From contig CAXIPT010000003.1 of NCBI GenBank assembly GCA_964030475.1, positions 695,709-759,708 on the forward strand: DNA of 64,000 bases. The letters are read 5' to 3'. Below the pieces are notes generated by a model. It made no database searches, was not told where the DNA came from, and saw only the letters and a list, made by a program, of their open reading frames with translations. Origin of the DNA: Tethya wilhelma. Lineage: Eukaryota > Porifera > Demospongiae > Tethyida > Tethyidae. This document shows positions 19,741 to 31,411 of this stretch, piece after piece. Position 1 is the first letter of the stretch. Each line of letters begins with the position of its first letter. A program made the translations under genes and the position numbers.

Positions 19741-21764
19741 AACTCCTTCTTGTGAATTTTACGACTAAGAATTGCAAACAACAGAGACAGGAAGAGAATG
19801 AATCCTTTATAGATGGCAAGAGTAGTTTGAAAAGGAATTGCATGATTAGAATGGCAAGAAATATCGATAATCACTGTGGGTACAGAATCTGTGATGGAAC
19901 CATTGACAAGCGTTTTTGTTTTAAACGACCTTTGCGGACTAATCCCCATCCATATGACTACAAGTGCTAGCTCTATGAGAAAGAGCATGCCAATTATCAG
20001 TGTCATAATTTTATCTTTGAATAAGTTTTTTGCCTTCAGCATCCCTTTGCCCTTGAAGATGACATAAAGGCGCCACGTTTTGATGCAAACTGTAGCCAAT
20101 ATAAGTGTAAGTCCGAGATTGCAAAAGACTGGAAAAAGGTTGCAAAAGACGGTTTGCACTATCAGCGACTTGACAAGATACTCGTTGAACGTATGCAGCA
20201 CAATGCCTAGTATCACTAGGTAGCATCCTAGGAATATGATGTGGTTTAGTTTGTGGCTGGAAGCCTTTATTGACTTGTGGTTTCGATAGACTACATTAAT
20301 AATGTGGACTGAGATGGTTAAAAGTAAGGCAATGAGCGTTACTATTATGTTCACTTGAGCGATTGCTGTATTCAAGTGTCTGTACTTGAATCGAATATTA
20401 TAGTCTAAGAACCTTCTGTTAATGATAAATTCTCCAGAGGTATAATTTCCGATATCAATTGCTCTGCCATTGTTTTCGTACAGTCGAAAACGTATTGTTC
20501 TAGAGTCTTCTACAGAACATCGACTCCTGAAGTTTATTTGTCCTGTTATCCCATCAAACTCCAAATCTTTCATGTTCCTTCTGACAATTTCGGTGATGTT
20601 TCTCTGTCTAGGGAGATCTTTATCTGAGAACGTTAAGTTTTTTTCTTCCAATTTATCAAGGGAGTTGTTCAGTGCAAGTGCAAGTGCCCATGTGGCATCG
20701 TAAATTGGATCACCAAATGGTGTAAGTATAGAATTCACATTAAATCTGTTAGCATATAATATTGTTTGATTCATGTATAAAAATTTAAACTGCTCTCTAT
20801 TCTGCCCCAGCAAGTTAATTGCATTGTCCTCAATTAAGTCAGCCATAAACACTACACTGCCACTAACTGCAGTGTGGATTTGTTCCTTAGAACAAGTATA
20901 GCTTACACCACTATACTGAAATGTTGTGTTAGCAAACTCTGCGATAGTGTAACTAATCACCCACTGGTAGTCGGGATAGGTCATATTTCGATGGTAGGCT
21001 ATACAGAAAAGCCTGTTGTAAAAGTTAGGTGTTGCTAGGACAAAGATGACTCTGGCAAAAGACTCTCGGAGTTCTTCAAGAGGAAAGTGGTCATTGTTTA
21101 GTTCGCCATTAAAGAGAAGTTCAGAACCTGTCAAGCTGTTCACATTACTTACAAATCTTTTAGATTCATCTTTTTGGTTACTACTGTGGAGAAGTGCCAC
21201 ATGATTCCAATTGAGCTTTTTCATTAGCTCGGAGAACAATTCACTGAAGCAGAGCTCTACTTTTAGCAGACCAAAAGCATTTGGTTTATCACGAAAAGAT
21301 GGATCTTCAAACAAGGACATGGTCAAAATCTCTGCTCTGTTAGTACTTGTCAGTTCGGGAATGAATTGTGATGATTCAACACAAGTTGGTCCAACAATAC
21401 CTGCAATTGGTACAGTTCGATTGTAAATGTATCGAGCAAAGCTATCCACTGCGCGTTCTATGATATTACAGCCACCGTCGCTTCGAATCAGCTCTAGTTT
21501 GTATCCTTTGAGGATGTCTGTTTGATTGTTGATCTGTTCCACAGCTAGATAGGCAGCTGGTGCTATATCGTGACCGTCATCATAACTAGCTTCTCTACCG
21601 AGAGGGTCGAGATCTTGAAAGGGGGCAATGAAGAGAATGTTGATAGTCTTGATGTCTGTTTCATTGCTCTCTTGATCATCACAACACTCCTGAGTTGAGA
21701 TGTGTCCACTCAAATTCAAAACAATAGCTAGCAAAAGCACAAACTTGAGTAGTAATCTCAGCAT
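19741..21764 (-). CDS. GABA-B receptor-like class C GPCR (receptor 5, subfamily B), 3' end missing
   Basis: About 674 residues from MLRLLLKFVLLLAIV to SRKIHKKE are present. They cover the leader, a full Venus-flytrap domain (GGCNIIERAV, GPTCVESSQFIPEL, FCIAYHRNMTYPDYQW, IYDATWALALALN) and TM1 (about 466) to TM5. TM6, TM7 and the long tail lie beyond the N. The part seen has no stop or frameshift, so the gene may be intact in the genome. It is the closest neighbour in sequence to receptors 4 and 7, with the same head-to-tail orientation. Confidence 0.88.
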
Positions 21765-22423
21765 TTAGACTAGTTTTTTTGCAAGAAAGTAATGTAAAAT
21801 TTATCCCAGCTCTACTGTCTAGTCTGTTTTGAATGGTGCACCTACTTAGAGCCAGCAAGCTTTTAGCCTTTTATTCCAACAATCCAATATTAATGGTTGT
21901 ATAGTTGAAGTACACAAAACTTATAATAATTTGTGTTTGCTTTCTAAATTCTGGATAATGTAGATGTACACTTCCTCTCATGGTTACAAAGTGCAATAGT
22001 TGTGGTTTTGGTTAGGAATGTCCCTCACTACTTCTTGCTATACAAGATGAGTGTATACACTTGTCTGTGTGTGCTAGTGACTGCCTTTTTTTCCCTGAGC
22101 TTGATGGGGTCATCAATAAATAAGACTGCTGTGGTTGATTTATAGGACACAGACAAACCTATAGCCTTGTACCCAGGCTCTCTAGCTTCTCTCTGCCATG
22201 AGTGAAAGGACATATGAAGAGGCTATGAAGAAGTGTTACCAGTCTTAAGTATGGTGTTGTTATAGTGTTCCCAAAATTTCACTCAAAATTTCACAACTAG
22301 TTACCAGTGCTGGAGCACTCAAAGTACTCCCATAAACATGCCACTGTATTGTCCATGCAATTTCCTCTTTAACTGTTCTATTGCCATGCTATAATTATAT
22401 ACTTGCCTATACAGGTATACATC

Positions 22424-22579
22424 CAGTGTTTCCCCCAGAACAAAAGTAAAGAGGGGGGGAGGTGGGTGGAATTGCTTAAAATTGTCTGAAAATTAGCAGT
22501 TTTATATGTATTTGTATGGAGAGGAGGTAGTTGAAAGGAGGGGGGAGCGCCCCCCTACCCCTCTTTGGGGGAAACACTG
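22424..22579. mobile_element. 156-bp MITE, CAGTGTTTCCCCC ends, ACATC target duplication
   Basis: The ends CAGTGTTTCCCCCAGAA and TTTGGGGGAAACACTG are inverted. The element is flanked by ACATC on both sides. The related flank at about 10745-10760 carries the unoccupied sequence, reading CAGGTGTACATCTGTTG in reverse complement. This gives both element ends and a 5-bp duplication directly. The interior is G-rich and C-rich near the right end and non-coding. Confidence 0.85.
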
Positions 22580-22949
22580 ACATCTGTTGTACTGTAGTGT
22601 GTAACTTAAACTATTGTGACAGTGACAGAATAGCAACATATGTTATATTATATAGCACATGTTGAGTTGAAGTGGAGGGAGGGTGAATCTTGAGGCCTAT
22701 ATATAGCTGGGATTCTAATCCAAGTCTTTCAAATTCTGGTCGAATGCTCTTACATCGATAATAGTTATACTATATTATAGCTTTGAAATGCATGCATGTA
22801 TTTGTGTATATCTGTTGGCATGCACTGTTTGTGTGTGTGCATTCATGTCGACACCTAATTAATTTAGCACCTTATGAATACCATTATTTATTATCATGCA
22901 CATAGTAATTAAATGTTATTTTTGGTCAGCAAGCATGTACATACCTGCA

Positions 22950-22952
22950 CAC

Positions 22953-23016
<64 letters not shown>

Positions 23017-23060
23017 ACACACATACACATACACACACACCTACACACACACACACACAA
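22950..23060. repeat. (CA)n microsatellite with interruptions
   Basis: CA repeats with CATA and CCTA interruptions. The last segment (CCTACACACA at 23040) is the left breakpoint of the tandem duplication described for 23041-24912. Confidence 0.9.
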
Positions 23061-23123
23061 ACGAAAAAATAAATAAATAAATGATAAGACTTCTAGATAA
23101 AAAAAAATTAACTACTACCAGTT

Positions 23124-23979
23124 CTATTTGTCATGGTGTATAGTTCCATGTTGGGATTTGTCCCTCTGGTAGCTGAGCTTGTTGCTGGAATGTCTCTTCA
23201 AGCTTCTTTGGTACTCTTGCAGTGTGTTTTGGTACTTTAAATTTGCTCGACGGGTTGAGTTTCTCGGTTCTGTAAGGTCGAAGGTTGTGCGATTGAGCCC
23301 TTTTTGATATTTCTCTCTAAATATGGGTTGTATCGATGGTAGGAATAGAGCACCCAGGCAGATGTATACGGTGAGTATTAGTGGCGTGATTAAGGACAGA
23401 AATTGTCCTGAAAGGCTGTTGCTCTCAAGCACCACTATTAGATACACTGGAGCTCCAATGGCATAGAGAATGGACAGCAGGTAGACAAGAATGATAATGT
23501 TCTTTGTCTCAAACTCCTTCTTGTGAATGTTACGACTGAGAATTGCAAACAACAGAGACACAAAGACGATCTGCCCCTTGTAGATGACGAGAGTGATTTG
23601 AAAAGGGAGTGCATGATTGGAACGGCAAGAAGTATTGATAATCACGGTGGGTACAGAATCTGTGATGGAACCGTTTACAAGCGCTCTCGTTTTAAACGAC
23701 CTTTGTGGGCTAATCCCCATCCATATGACTACAAGTGCTAGCTCTATGAGAAAGAGAATGCCAATTATCAGTGCCATAATCTTATCCTTGAATAAGTTCT
23801 TTGCTTTAGGCATCCCTTCACCTTTGAAGATGACATAAAGACGCCACGTTTTGATGCAAACTGTAGCAAGTATCAGTGTAAGTCCGAGATTGCAAAAGAT
23901 CGGGAAAAAGTTGCAAAAGACGGTCTGCACAATTGACGACTTGACGAGATACTCGTTGAAAGTATGCAGTACAATGCCT
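23124..23979 (-). pseudogene. 3' half of a subfamily B receptor (TM2 end to tail), tandem-duplicated fragment
   Basis: It encodes GIVLHTFNEYLVKSSIVQTV through TM3-TM7 and the long basic tail ending SQHGTIHHDK, and is nearly identical to the 3' half of the 24057 receptor. Upstream of GIVLHT the sequence changes abruptly to CACACACAAACG, the 3' flank of the next gene copy. There is no leader, ectodomain or TM1, so it cannot encode a receptor. The in-frame ATG at 24020 (MSFIYLFFRLCVCV) is chance. Confidence 0.9.
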
Positions 23980-24056
23980 ACACACACACACAAACGAAAA
24001 AATAAATAAATAAATGACAAGACTTCTAGATAAAAAAAATTTAACTACTACCAGTT

Positions 24057-26477
24057 CTATTTGTCACGGTGTATGGTTCCATGTTGGGATTTGTCCCTCT
24101 GGTAGCTGAGCTTGTTGCTGGAGTGTCTCTTCAAGCTTCTCTGGTACTCTTGCAGTGTGTTTTGGTACTTTAAATTTGCTCGACGGGTTGAGTTTCTCGG
24201 TTCTGTAAGGTCGAAGGTTGTACGATTGAGCCCTTTTTGATATTTCTCTCTAAATATGGGTTGTAGCGATGGTAGGAATAGAGCACCCAGGCAGATGTAT
24301 ACGGTGAGTATTAGTGGTGTGATTAAAGACAGAAATTGTCCTGAAAGGCTGTTGCTCTCAAGCACCACTATTAGATACACTGGAGCTCCAATGGCATAGA
24401 GAATTGATAGCAGATAGACAAGGATGATAATGTTCTTTGTCTCAAACTCCTTCTTGTGAATGTTACGACTGAGAATAGCAAACAACAGAGACACAAAGAC
24501 AATCTGCCCCTTGTAGATGACGAGAGTGAGTTGAAAAGGAAGTGCATGATTGGAACGGCAAGAAGTATTGATAATCACTGTGGGTACAGAATCTGTGATG
24601 GAACCGTTTACAAGCGCTCTCGTTTTAAACGACCTTTGTGGGCTAATCCCCATCCATATGACTACAAGTACTAGCTCTATGAGAAAGAGAATGCCAATTA
24701 TCAGTGCCATAATCTTATCCTTGAATAAGTTCTTTGCTTTAGGCATCCCTTCACCTTTGAAGATGACATAAAGACGCCACGTTTTGATGCAAACTGTAGC
24801 AAGTATCAGTGTAAGTCCGAGATTGCAAAAGACCGGGAAAAAGTTGCAAAAGACGGTCCGCACGATTGACGACTTGACAAGATACTCATTGAAAGTATGC
24901 AGCACAATGCCTAGTATCACTAGGTAGCATCCTAAGAATATAATGTGGTTTAATCTGTGACTGGAAGCCTTTATTGACTTGTGATTTCGATAGACTACAT
25001 TGATAATGTGGACTGAGATGGTTAAAAGTAAAGCAATTAGTGTTACAATGATGTACACTTGAGCGATTGCTGCATCCAAGTGGCTGTACTTGAATTGAAT
25101 ATTATAGTCTAGGAATGTTCTGTTAATAATAAATTCGGGAGATTTAACATTTTCGATAATAGTTCTTATCGTATTGTTTTCATACACTCGGAGACGTATT
25201 GGTCTAGAATCGTTCACAGAACATCGACTCCTGTTGAAGTTTATTTGTCCTGTTATCCCATCAAACTCCAAGTTTTTCATGTTCCTTCTGATAATTTCAG
25301 TGATTTCTTTCTGTCTAGTTAGATCTCTCTCTGAGAATGTTATGTTATTTTCTTCCAATTCATCAAGAGAGCTGTTCAGTGCGAGTGCAAGTGCCCATGT
25401 AGATTCATACACTACTAGTTCAATGGAATTTGCTGGATTAGAAGTCACATTGAATCTGTCAGCATATAACATTGTTTGATTTATGTATAAATTTCTAAAC
25501 TGTTCTTGATTCTGCCCCAGCAGGTTTACTGCATTCCCCTCAACCAATTTAGCCGCAAATGCAACACTGCCATTAACCGCTGTGTAAATTTGTTCCTTAG
25601 AACAAGTATAGTTTATACCGCTATACTGAAATGTTGTGTCAGCAAGCAGTGTGGTACTGTAACTAATCACCCACTGGTAGTCGGGATAGGTCATGTTTTG
25701 ATGGTAGGCTATGCAGAAAAGCCTGCTGTAAAAGTTAGGCGTTGCTAGGACAAAGATGACTCTTGCAAAGGACTCGCGAAGTTCTTCAAGAGGAAAGCGG
25801 TCATTGTCTAGTTCACCACTAAAAAAAAGTTCAAAATCTGCCAAGTTATTCACATTGCTTATAAATCTTTCAGATTCATTTTTTTCATTACTACTGTGGA
25901 GAAGTGCCACATGCTTCCAATTGAGCTTTTTCATTAGCTTGGTGAACAGTTCACTAGAGCACAGCTCTGTATTTAGCACACCAAAAGCATTTGGTTTATC
26001 ACGAAAAGATGGATCATCAAACAAGGACATGGTCAAAATCCCTGCTCTGTTAATACCTGTCAATTCTGGAATGAATTGTAATGATTGAACGCAAGTTAGT
26101 CCAACAATACCAGCTATGGGTACAGTTCGATTGTAAATGTATCGAGCAAATCCTTCCACTGTGCGTTTTATGATGTTACATCCTCCGTCACTTCGAATCA
26201 GTTCTAGTTTGTATCCTTTAAGGATGTCTGTTCGATTGTTGATCTGTTCCACAGCTAGATAGGCAGCTGGTGCTATATCATGACCATCATCAACTGCAGC
26301 TTCTCTACCAAGAGGGTCCAGATCTTGAAAGGGTAGCACCAAGAGAATGTTGATAGTCTTGATGTCTGTTTCATTGCTCTCTTGATCATCACAACACTCC
26401 TGAGGTGAGACTTGTCCACTCAAATTCAAAACAATAACTAGCAAGAGCACAAACTTTAGTAGTATAGATCTCAACAT
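24057..26477 (-). CDS. GABA-B receptor-like class C GPCR (receptor 7, subfamily B, long tail)
   Basis: A complete receptor of 806 residues and the only intact member of the minus-strand B cluster. Leader MLRSILLKFVLLLVIVLNLS is followed by the Cys pair in QECCDDQESNETD. The ectodomain has GGCNIIKRTVEGFARYIYN, GLTCVQSLQFIPEL, FCIAYHQNMTYPDYQW and VVYESTWALALALN. In that last motif the Asp equivalent to GABBR1 Asp471 is Glu. TM1 starts near residue 466 and TM7 ends near 728. The 75-residue tail resembles that of receptor 3 (NSTRRANLKYQN, LQEYQRSLKRHSSNKLSYQ). Its 3' half is duplicated immediately downstream. Confidence 0.93.
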   Translation of the reverse strand: MLRSILLKFVLLLVIVLNLSGQVSPQECCDDQESNETDIKTINILLVLPFQDLDPLGREAAVDDGHDIAPAAYLAVEQINNRTDILKGYKLELIRSDGGCNIIKRTVEGFARYIYNRTVPIAGIVGLTCVQSLQFIPELTGINRAGILTMSLFDDPSFRDKPNAFGVLNTELCSSELFTKLMKKLNWKHVALLHSSNEKNESERFISNVNNLADFELFFSGELDNDRFPLEELRESFARVIFVLATPNFYSRLFCIAYHQNMTYPDYQWVISYSTTLLADTTFQYSGINYTCSKEQIYTAVNGSVAFAAKLVEGNAVNLLGQNQEQFRNLYINQTMLYADRFNVTSNPANSIELVVYESTWALALALNSSLDELEENNITFSERDLTRQKEITEIIRRNMKNLEFDGITGQINFNRSRCSVNDSRPIRLRVYENNTIRTIIENVKSPEFIINRTFLDYNIQFKYSHLDAAIAQVYIIVTLIALLLTISVHIINVVYRNHKSIKASSHRLNHIIFLGCYLVILGIVLHTFNEYLVKSSIVRTVFCNFFPVFCNLGLTLILATVCIKTWRLYVIFKGEGMPKAKNLFKDKIMALIIGILFLIELVLVVIWMGISPQRSFKTRALVNGSITDSVPTVIINTSCRSNHALPFQLTLVIYKGQIVFVSLLFAILSRNIHKKEFETKNIIILVYLLSILYAIGAPVYLIVVLESNSLSGQFLSLITPLILTVYICLGALFLPSLQPIFREKYQKGLNRTTFDLTEPRNSTRRANLKYQNTLQEYQRSLKRHSSNKLSYQRDKSQHGTIHRDK

Positions 26478-29050
26478 TTTTGGCTAATTTCTTTTCCAAG
26501 AAAGTGCTGTAAAATTTATCACAACTCTATAGCATCTAAGTGTACAAATTGACAGTGTCAAACAACAGATTGGTCTAACAGAACAACTTCTAAATCAAAT
26601 CTTCTAATAACTTTTGGTGTGCTTTATATGCAGTATCACCACCACTACTATACTGTGTGCATAAGCAGTCTTTGGATCTCATGACCTGAATGTGTATGTT
26701 TTCTGAGTATTTAGTGACCACCCAATTTTCTAGGAATGCAATAATGACCTCATTTTGTGTGGCTTCCTATGCACACACTGTGTACACTAGCTTCTGTGCG
26801 TGCTGTGTTTAACATGTGAGCTATCATGTTGGGCTATGAATATCATTATATCCCCAAGGACCTGTTTAAAAAAAAGCGTATGATTATATCAATGATTCAG
26901 AAATCAGATTAAGCTATATCTAATGCACTTTTTGACTGGATATTGCTCAGTGAGCTGTTTGCACTAGAGATCATCTGTCAGTATATTTAGTAGATAATTT
27001 GATTTACAATTTTATTGTTCAATAATTAAGTCATACATACAATTTTACATAGCTACAATGCCTATCATTTTAAAAGTTCATGTTCCCATAACATGCGCTA
27101 TGCTGGTGAACTAGAAATACTCTACTTGTTTTTTTTGTTTCGTAATTGAAATAGTTTTACATTAACTTTGTAATGTGATAATTCTGAATCATTGTCTTAC
27201 ATGGCAACTCTGAGTCAGTGACTATAGTATAATTGTTTGGCCATCATAACACCCTAAACTTAATTCTATCTCTCATCTGAGGTTTCCAGTTGGTTGTCAT
27301 AACAATCTAATCTGTGTCTGTGTATAAATAGCTCCCACCTTTCTGCATGTACCATGTGTATGTGGTCATATGATTGGATGTGTAATGATGCAGCTGTGTA
27401 TATTACTGTCAATAAAAATTCTGTTATGCTCACATTTATATAGAAAGGTTATAATTACTTCACTGTAGGTTTGCACTATTTGCATGGCATCTTGTGTACA
27501 GTGTATAATAGATGAATTGTTATGCCGTTGTCAGTGTTCAAGGAAGTGTATGCATGCGTGCGTGGCTGTTTTCCCATCCAAATGATCTATAGTCTCTCCA
27601 AAGTCACATGCATGTATGAGCCTATGGATTTTATGAGCCATACAAATAGTTAATTTTAAATTTTTACACTGTACTGATATCCAGTTTTGTACACCGGATG
27701 TCAGCAATAATAAATTCCACATGCCAGAATAATTATTGTGATGCATAGGTGTACTTTGAACTACACTACTAACTGTTCAACTACAGGAAGAAACAATAAA
27801 CCACAAGACTTCAATTAGCCGTTGAACATTGTGCAATTTGTATTTCAACAATGCATAGTACAAAGTCATGACTTAGAGTCAATTGAACTCAAGCTATAAC
27901 TGTAAATACACTCAGAATAATAGTTTTAAAAATCAAATGAAAAAAGAGAAAAAAAGCAAAAGACACTGCCTATATCTGTCCAGCATTTTGCGGATGAATT
28001 AGCATCAACAACCATACATATTACGTTAAGTTCAAATCAAAGTCTTATCATATTATGCCCACAGTTATATTATAAAGGATGTAGGTTCACCCTGTACCAA
28101 ACCACTATTTAAACTATATCTGTATTGTGTGCTCAACTAGAATAATAATAGTAAGAACAGGTGTCCTGCTTCATTTCTAGGAAGAAAGGTATCTTAGTAG
28201 ATGCTATATGAGTATAGTTATGGTAACTATATATGGTATAGATATTACACGTATGATGCTGATTGCTTTTATAATAAAATTGTGACGATTTGGCTTCATG
28301 TATATCATAGAATTCCAGCTAAAAAAGAGATTACAGGGAACAATTATATAAGTAATGTCTGTGCATGCATGTAGTTTTAAAGCTATACCATGCTAAGCCT
28401 TATCCTGTATCTAACTGGGCCCAAAAAGGCCAAACGATTGTCAATCCACGTGCACTCTAAAGCTACAATTCAAACCACCCAAGTTGGCCTGGGAGTTGTT
28501 CATGTTAAGGCAAAGTGCCTTACTTATACTTTTGTAAGAAAATGCTGAAGCACAGCTAAGGTACGCCACAAAGTTAACTTTGATCTGCCACCACATCCAC
28601 AAAAAATATCATGCAATTGAACCAAATATAGCCTCACTTTGCTTGGAATTGTGACAACTGGCTATAATAATAATTGTGGGCAGTTACATCAATTAATTAA
28701 AGTACATGCATTTTATATTGTCCTTAATAGGATGATGATTGCATATTTTCCATGGGCTAGTCACTACACACACATTTCTAATATTTTTATAATTATTGTT
28801 ATGATTGTATTTAATAGGAAAGCAGAAAGAATTTTGTCTAGTTTGTGTCTAGACTGGCTTAGACATCAGTAGCTGTACGTACATATGATAGGGTGTATAT
28901 GTGTGTGTATATAATGACGACTACAAAATGGTTCTCTGTATGAGTTAATTGTATATCAGAAATTCTGTCCATATGAAAGATAATAGCAAATAGCATGATC
29001 GACTTAGTCAATATTGAGTTTTGACTTTAAATTGTTTTTAAAATTAATTT
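26478..29050. other. 2.6-kb intergenic region, no gene recognised
   Basis: The first 140 bases are the shared subfamily B 5' flank. Beyond that the sequence is AT-rich. A TATAAATAG at about 27324 and an AATAAA at about 27411 are too isolated to call a transcript. A weak SINE-like stretch near 28400-28520 (CCCAAGTTGGCCTGGGAG) has no clear A/B boxes. The small frames at 27531-27746 and 28639-28872 are not supported. Confidence 0.45.
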
Positions 29051-31411
29051 TTACTGCATGACACCCACAGACTCTATAGTAGACATCTCAGTTTCTTGTC
29101 TTCGTAAGGTCTTGGTAAACTGACTAAATGAGGAACGCATTGACGATATCCTATGCTGATGTGTGCGATATTTCTCTCTAATTGTGGGACGTATTGGCGG
29201 TAGGAACAAAACGATCAAGCAGATGTAGACAGTAAGAAGTAGCATTGAAGCTAAAACCAAATAATGTTTAACACCATTGTTATTCTCAATCCTCACAATA
29301 AGATATGCCGGCGTTGCTATGGCGAAAATAATCGCAAGAAAATAAACAAGAATGATAATGTTTCTCGTTTCAAACTCTTTTAGGTGGATTTTCTGGCTTA
29401 GGATCGCGAAGATGAAAGCCAAGCAGACGACCATCGCCTTGTAGATGCTGAGAAAAATCAGAATCGGAAACATTGCACCGTAGTCGCAAGATATTCGTTG
29501 TTCGGTCACAATAGTTGGAACATCCCCTTCTTCCGATTCTACTCTCGTTGTTCTTGTGCTTTCGGTTGCTCCTAGCGATCTAGAAGCCAATAAGATCACA
29601 TTTCCTACAAGCTCTATCGAAACGAGTAGACCGATTATTACGAACATTGCTTTGTCTTCGTAGATTCTGTTTTTTTTGGGAATACCTTTGCAATAGCTGT
29701 GGAAGATGGCGTAGAGGCGCCAAGTCTTAACACAGACCGTGGATAGTATCATTATCAAACCGAGGTTGTACAAGACTGTGATCAGATTGCAGAATGTTGT
29801 ATGCATGGGTAAAGACAGCAATAAAGCTTCGTCAAAAGTATGCAGTATAATGCCCAGCATCACTAGGTAGCATCCTAGGAATATGATGTGGTTTAGTTTG
29901 TGACTTGAAGCCTTTATTGACTTGTGGTTTCGATAAACTACATTGATAATATGGGCCATGATCAAAAGAAAGAGAGCGATTACAATCAGTATGAGGTACA
30001 GTGCAGCCACCCATGGTTTCAAATGAATTGTGATCTCTTTGAATTGTATGTTATAATCCATTAGAGTAACTGTAAGATTTAGCTCTCCATATTCAAATGT
30101 TCCAATTTTAGTAGCATCATTATAGCTATTGTACTGTAGCAAATCGAAGCTTTCATTTTGGGGGCGAATGACTTTCTCAAATTCAATATTTCCATTTATC
30201 CCATCGAAATCCAATGCTCTCAAGTTTTCTCCGACAATTTCAGTGATTTCTCTCTGTCTAGGGAGATCTTTCTCTGAGAATGTTATGTTTCTTTTTTCCA
30301 ATTCATCAAGAGAGCTGTTCAGTGCGAGTGCAAGTGCCCATGTGGCATCGTACACTGATATTCCTAACGGAAAAGGCTCAGAACTGACATTATACATGCT
30401 TGTATATAATTCAGCTTGGTTAAAGTAAAGGCCAATGAATTCCCGCAAGTTTATTCCAGAGGAAGCAGTTTTGTTTTCATCAATGGTTTCAAGAGGGTGA
30501 TAGAAGTACAAACTTCCCTCAATTGCCTTGTGAATATCACTAGCTGAGCAGTGATAGGTCTTACCATTGTAATCTACAGTGGTGTCTAAAAAAGTCTCAC
30601 CTGGATAAGACTCAAATATCCATTGGTAGTCGGGATACGTCATATTTACATGGTACGCTAAACAGAACAGCCTACAGTGAAGGAGTGGCTCAGTTACAAT
30701 GACAAAGACCACTCTTAGATAGTGCTTTTCGAGTCCTTCAATTGGAATCAGGTCATAGTTCAGTTCTGATGAAAAAACTAGTTCATGTTCAGTGCTGTTG
30801 TTAATTTTATCTTGCAGTCGATCAAAGCTTTTGCCATTGCTGTTGTAAAGTACTGCCACACGCTTCCAATTGTTCTTCACCATGAGTTCAAAGTACAAGT
30901 CATCTAAGTAATAATTGTTTCCGAAAATTCCAAAAGTATTTTTGAAATGTTGAAGTCTTGGCCACTTAAAGGTAGATAGGCTTATCATGGCTGCTAATTC
31001 ATCAGTAGTTAATGTAGCTATGTATTCTGCAGCTTCACGGCAAGTTAGTCCAATAACACCAGCTGTGGGAGCAGATCTGTTGTAAATGTAGCGAGCAAAG
31101 CTATCCTCTGTACGTTCTATGATATTACAGCCACCGTCACTTCGAATCAGTTCTAGTTTGTATCCTTTGAGGATGTCTGTTTGATTGTTGATCTGTTCAA
31201 CAGCTACGTAGGCAGCTGGTGCTAAATCATGACCATCATTGCGAACAGCTTCTCTACCAAGAGGGTCCAGATCTGGGAAGGGTAGCATCAAGAGAATGTT
31301 GATAGTCTTGATGTCTGTTTCATTGTCATCACAACATCTCTGAGATGAGCTGTGTCTACTTACTGCTAGAACTATTAGTAGCGTCAAAAGTACTCTGCAC
31401 TGATATGCCAT
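29051..31411 (-). CDS. GABA-B receptor-like class C GPCR (receptor 8, subfamily C)
   Basis: A complete receptor of 786 residues from the ATG at 31411 (MAYQCRVLLTLLIVLAVSRH), where the signal peptide begins. The open frame extends upstream only to a TTG, and the intermediate ATG at 31444 would bury the leader. The ectodomain carries GGCNIIERTEDSFARYIYN, GLTCREAAEYIATL, FCLAYHVNMTYPDYQW and SVYDATWALALALN. TM1 begins near 460. Intracellular loop 2 is KTWRLYAIFHSYCKGIPKK, longer than in subfamilies A and B and shared only with receptor 10. The tail of about 45 residues (HQHRISSMRSSFSQFTKTLR) is Ser/Arg-rich. The CRDSS-type serines of subfamily A are replaced by CREAAE, so ligand contacts probably differ. 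Confidence 0.92.
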   Translation of the reverse strand: MAYQCRVLLTLLIVLAVSRHSSSQRCCDDNETDIKTINILLMLPFPDLDPLGREAVRNDGHDLAPAAYVAVEQINNQTDILKGYKLELIRSDGGCNIIERTEDSFARYIYNRSAPTAGVIGLTCREAAEYIATLTTDELAAMISLSTFKWPRLQHFKNTFGIFGNNYYLDDLYFELMVKNNWKRVAVLYNSNGKSFDRLQDKINNSTEHELVFSSELNYDLIPIEGLEKHYLRVVFVIVTEPLLHCRLFCLAYHVNMTYPDYQWIFESYPGETFLDTTVDYNGKTYHCSASDIHKAIEGSLYFYHPLETIDENKTASSGINLREFIGLYFNQAELYTSMYNVSSEPFPLGISVYDATWALALALNSSLDELEKRNITFSEKDLPRQREITEIVGENLRALDFDGINGNIEFEKVIRPQNESFDLLQYNSYNDATKIGTFEYGELNLTVTLMDYNIQFKEITIHLKPWVAALYLILIVIALFLLIMAHIINVVYRNHKSIKASSHKLNHIIFLGCYLVMLGIILHTFDEALLLSLPMHTTFCNLITVLYNLGLIMILSTVCVKTWRLYAIFHSYCKGIPKKNRIYEDKAMFVIIGLLVSIELVGNVILLASRSLGATESTRTTRVESEEGDVPTIVTEQRISCDYGAMFPILIFLSIYKAMVVCLAFIFAILSQKIHLKEFETRNIIILVYFLAIIFAIATPAYLIVRIENNNGVKHYLVLASMLLLTVYICLIVLFLPPIRPTIREKYRTHQHRISSMRSSFSQFTKTLRRQETEMSTIESVGVMQ

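Larger units (their letters stand above)
21765..23123. other. Intergenic region, flank homologous to receptor 3's 3' flank
   Basis: From about 22150 the sequence is an inverted relative of 10267-11100. It holds the MITE at 22424-22579, a decayed SINE B-box region near 22700-22770 and a long CA-rich tract (22950-23060). Near 21765-21810 it has the shared subfamily B 5' flank. No gene is seen. Confidence 0.6.

Noticed and set aside
19604..19843. Protein with a long (TH)n tract
   Set aside because: Artefact of reading through the (TG)n microsatellite and the N at 19740.
22950..23060. CRISPR-like or phage-type repeats
   Set aside because: The repeats are simple dinucleotide microsatellites without spacers; the window is eukaryotic.
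23980..24020. N-terminus MSFIYLFFRLCVCV of the 23124 fragment
   Set aside because: It is translated 3' flank (CACACACAAACG...) of the neighbouring copy, not a signal peptide.
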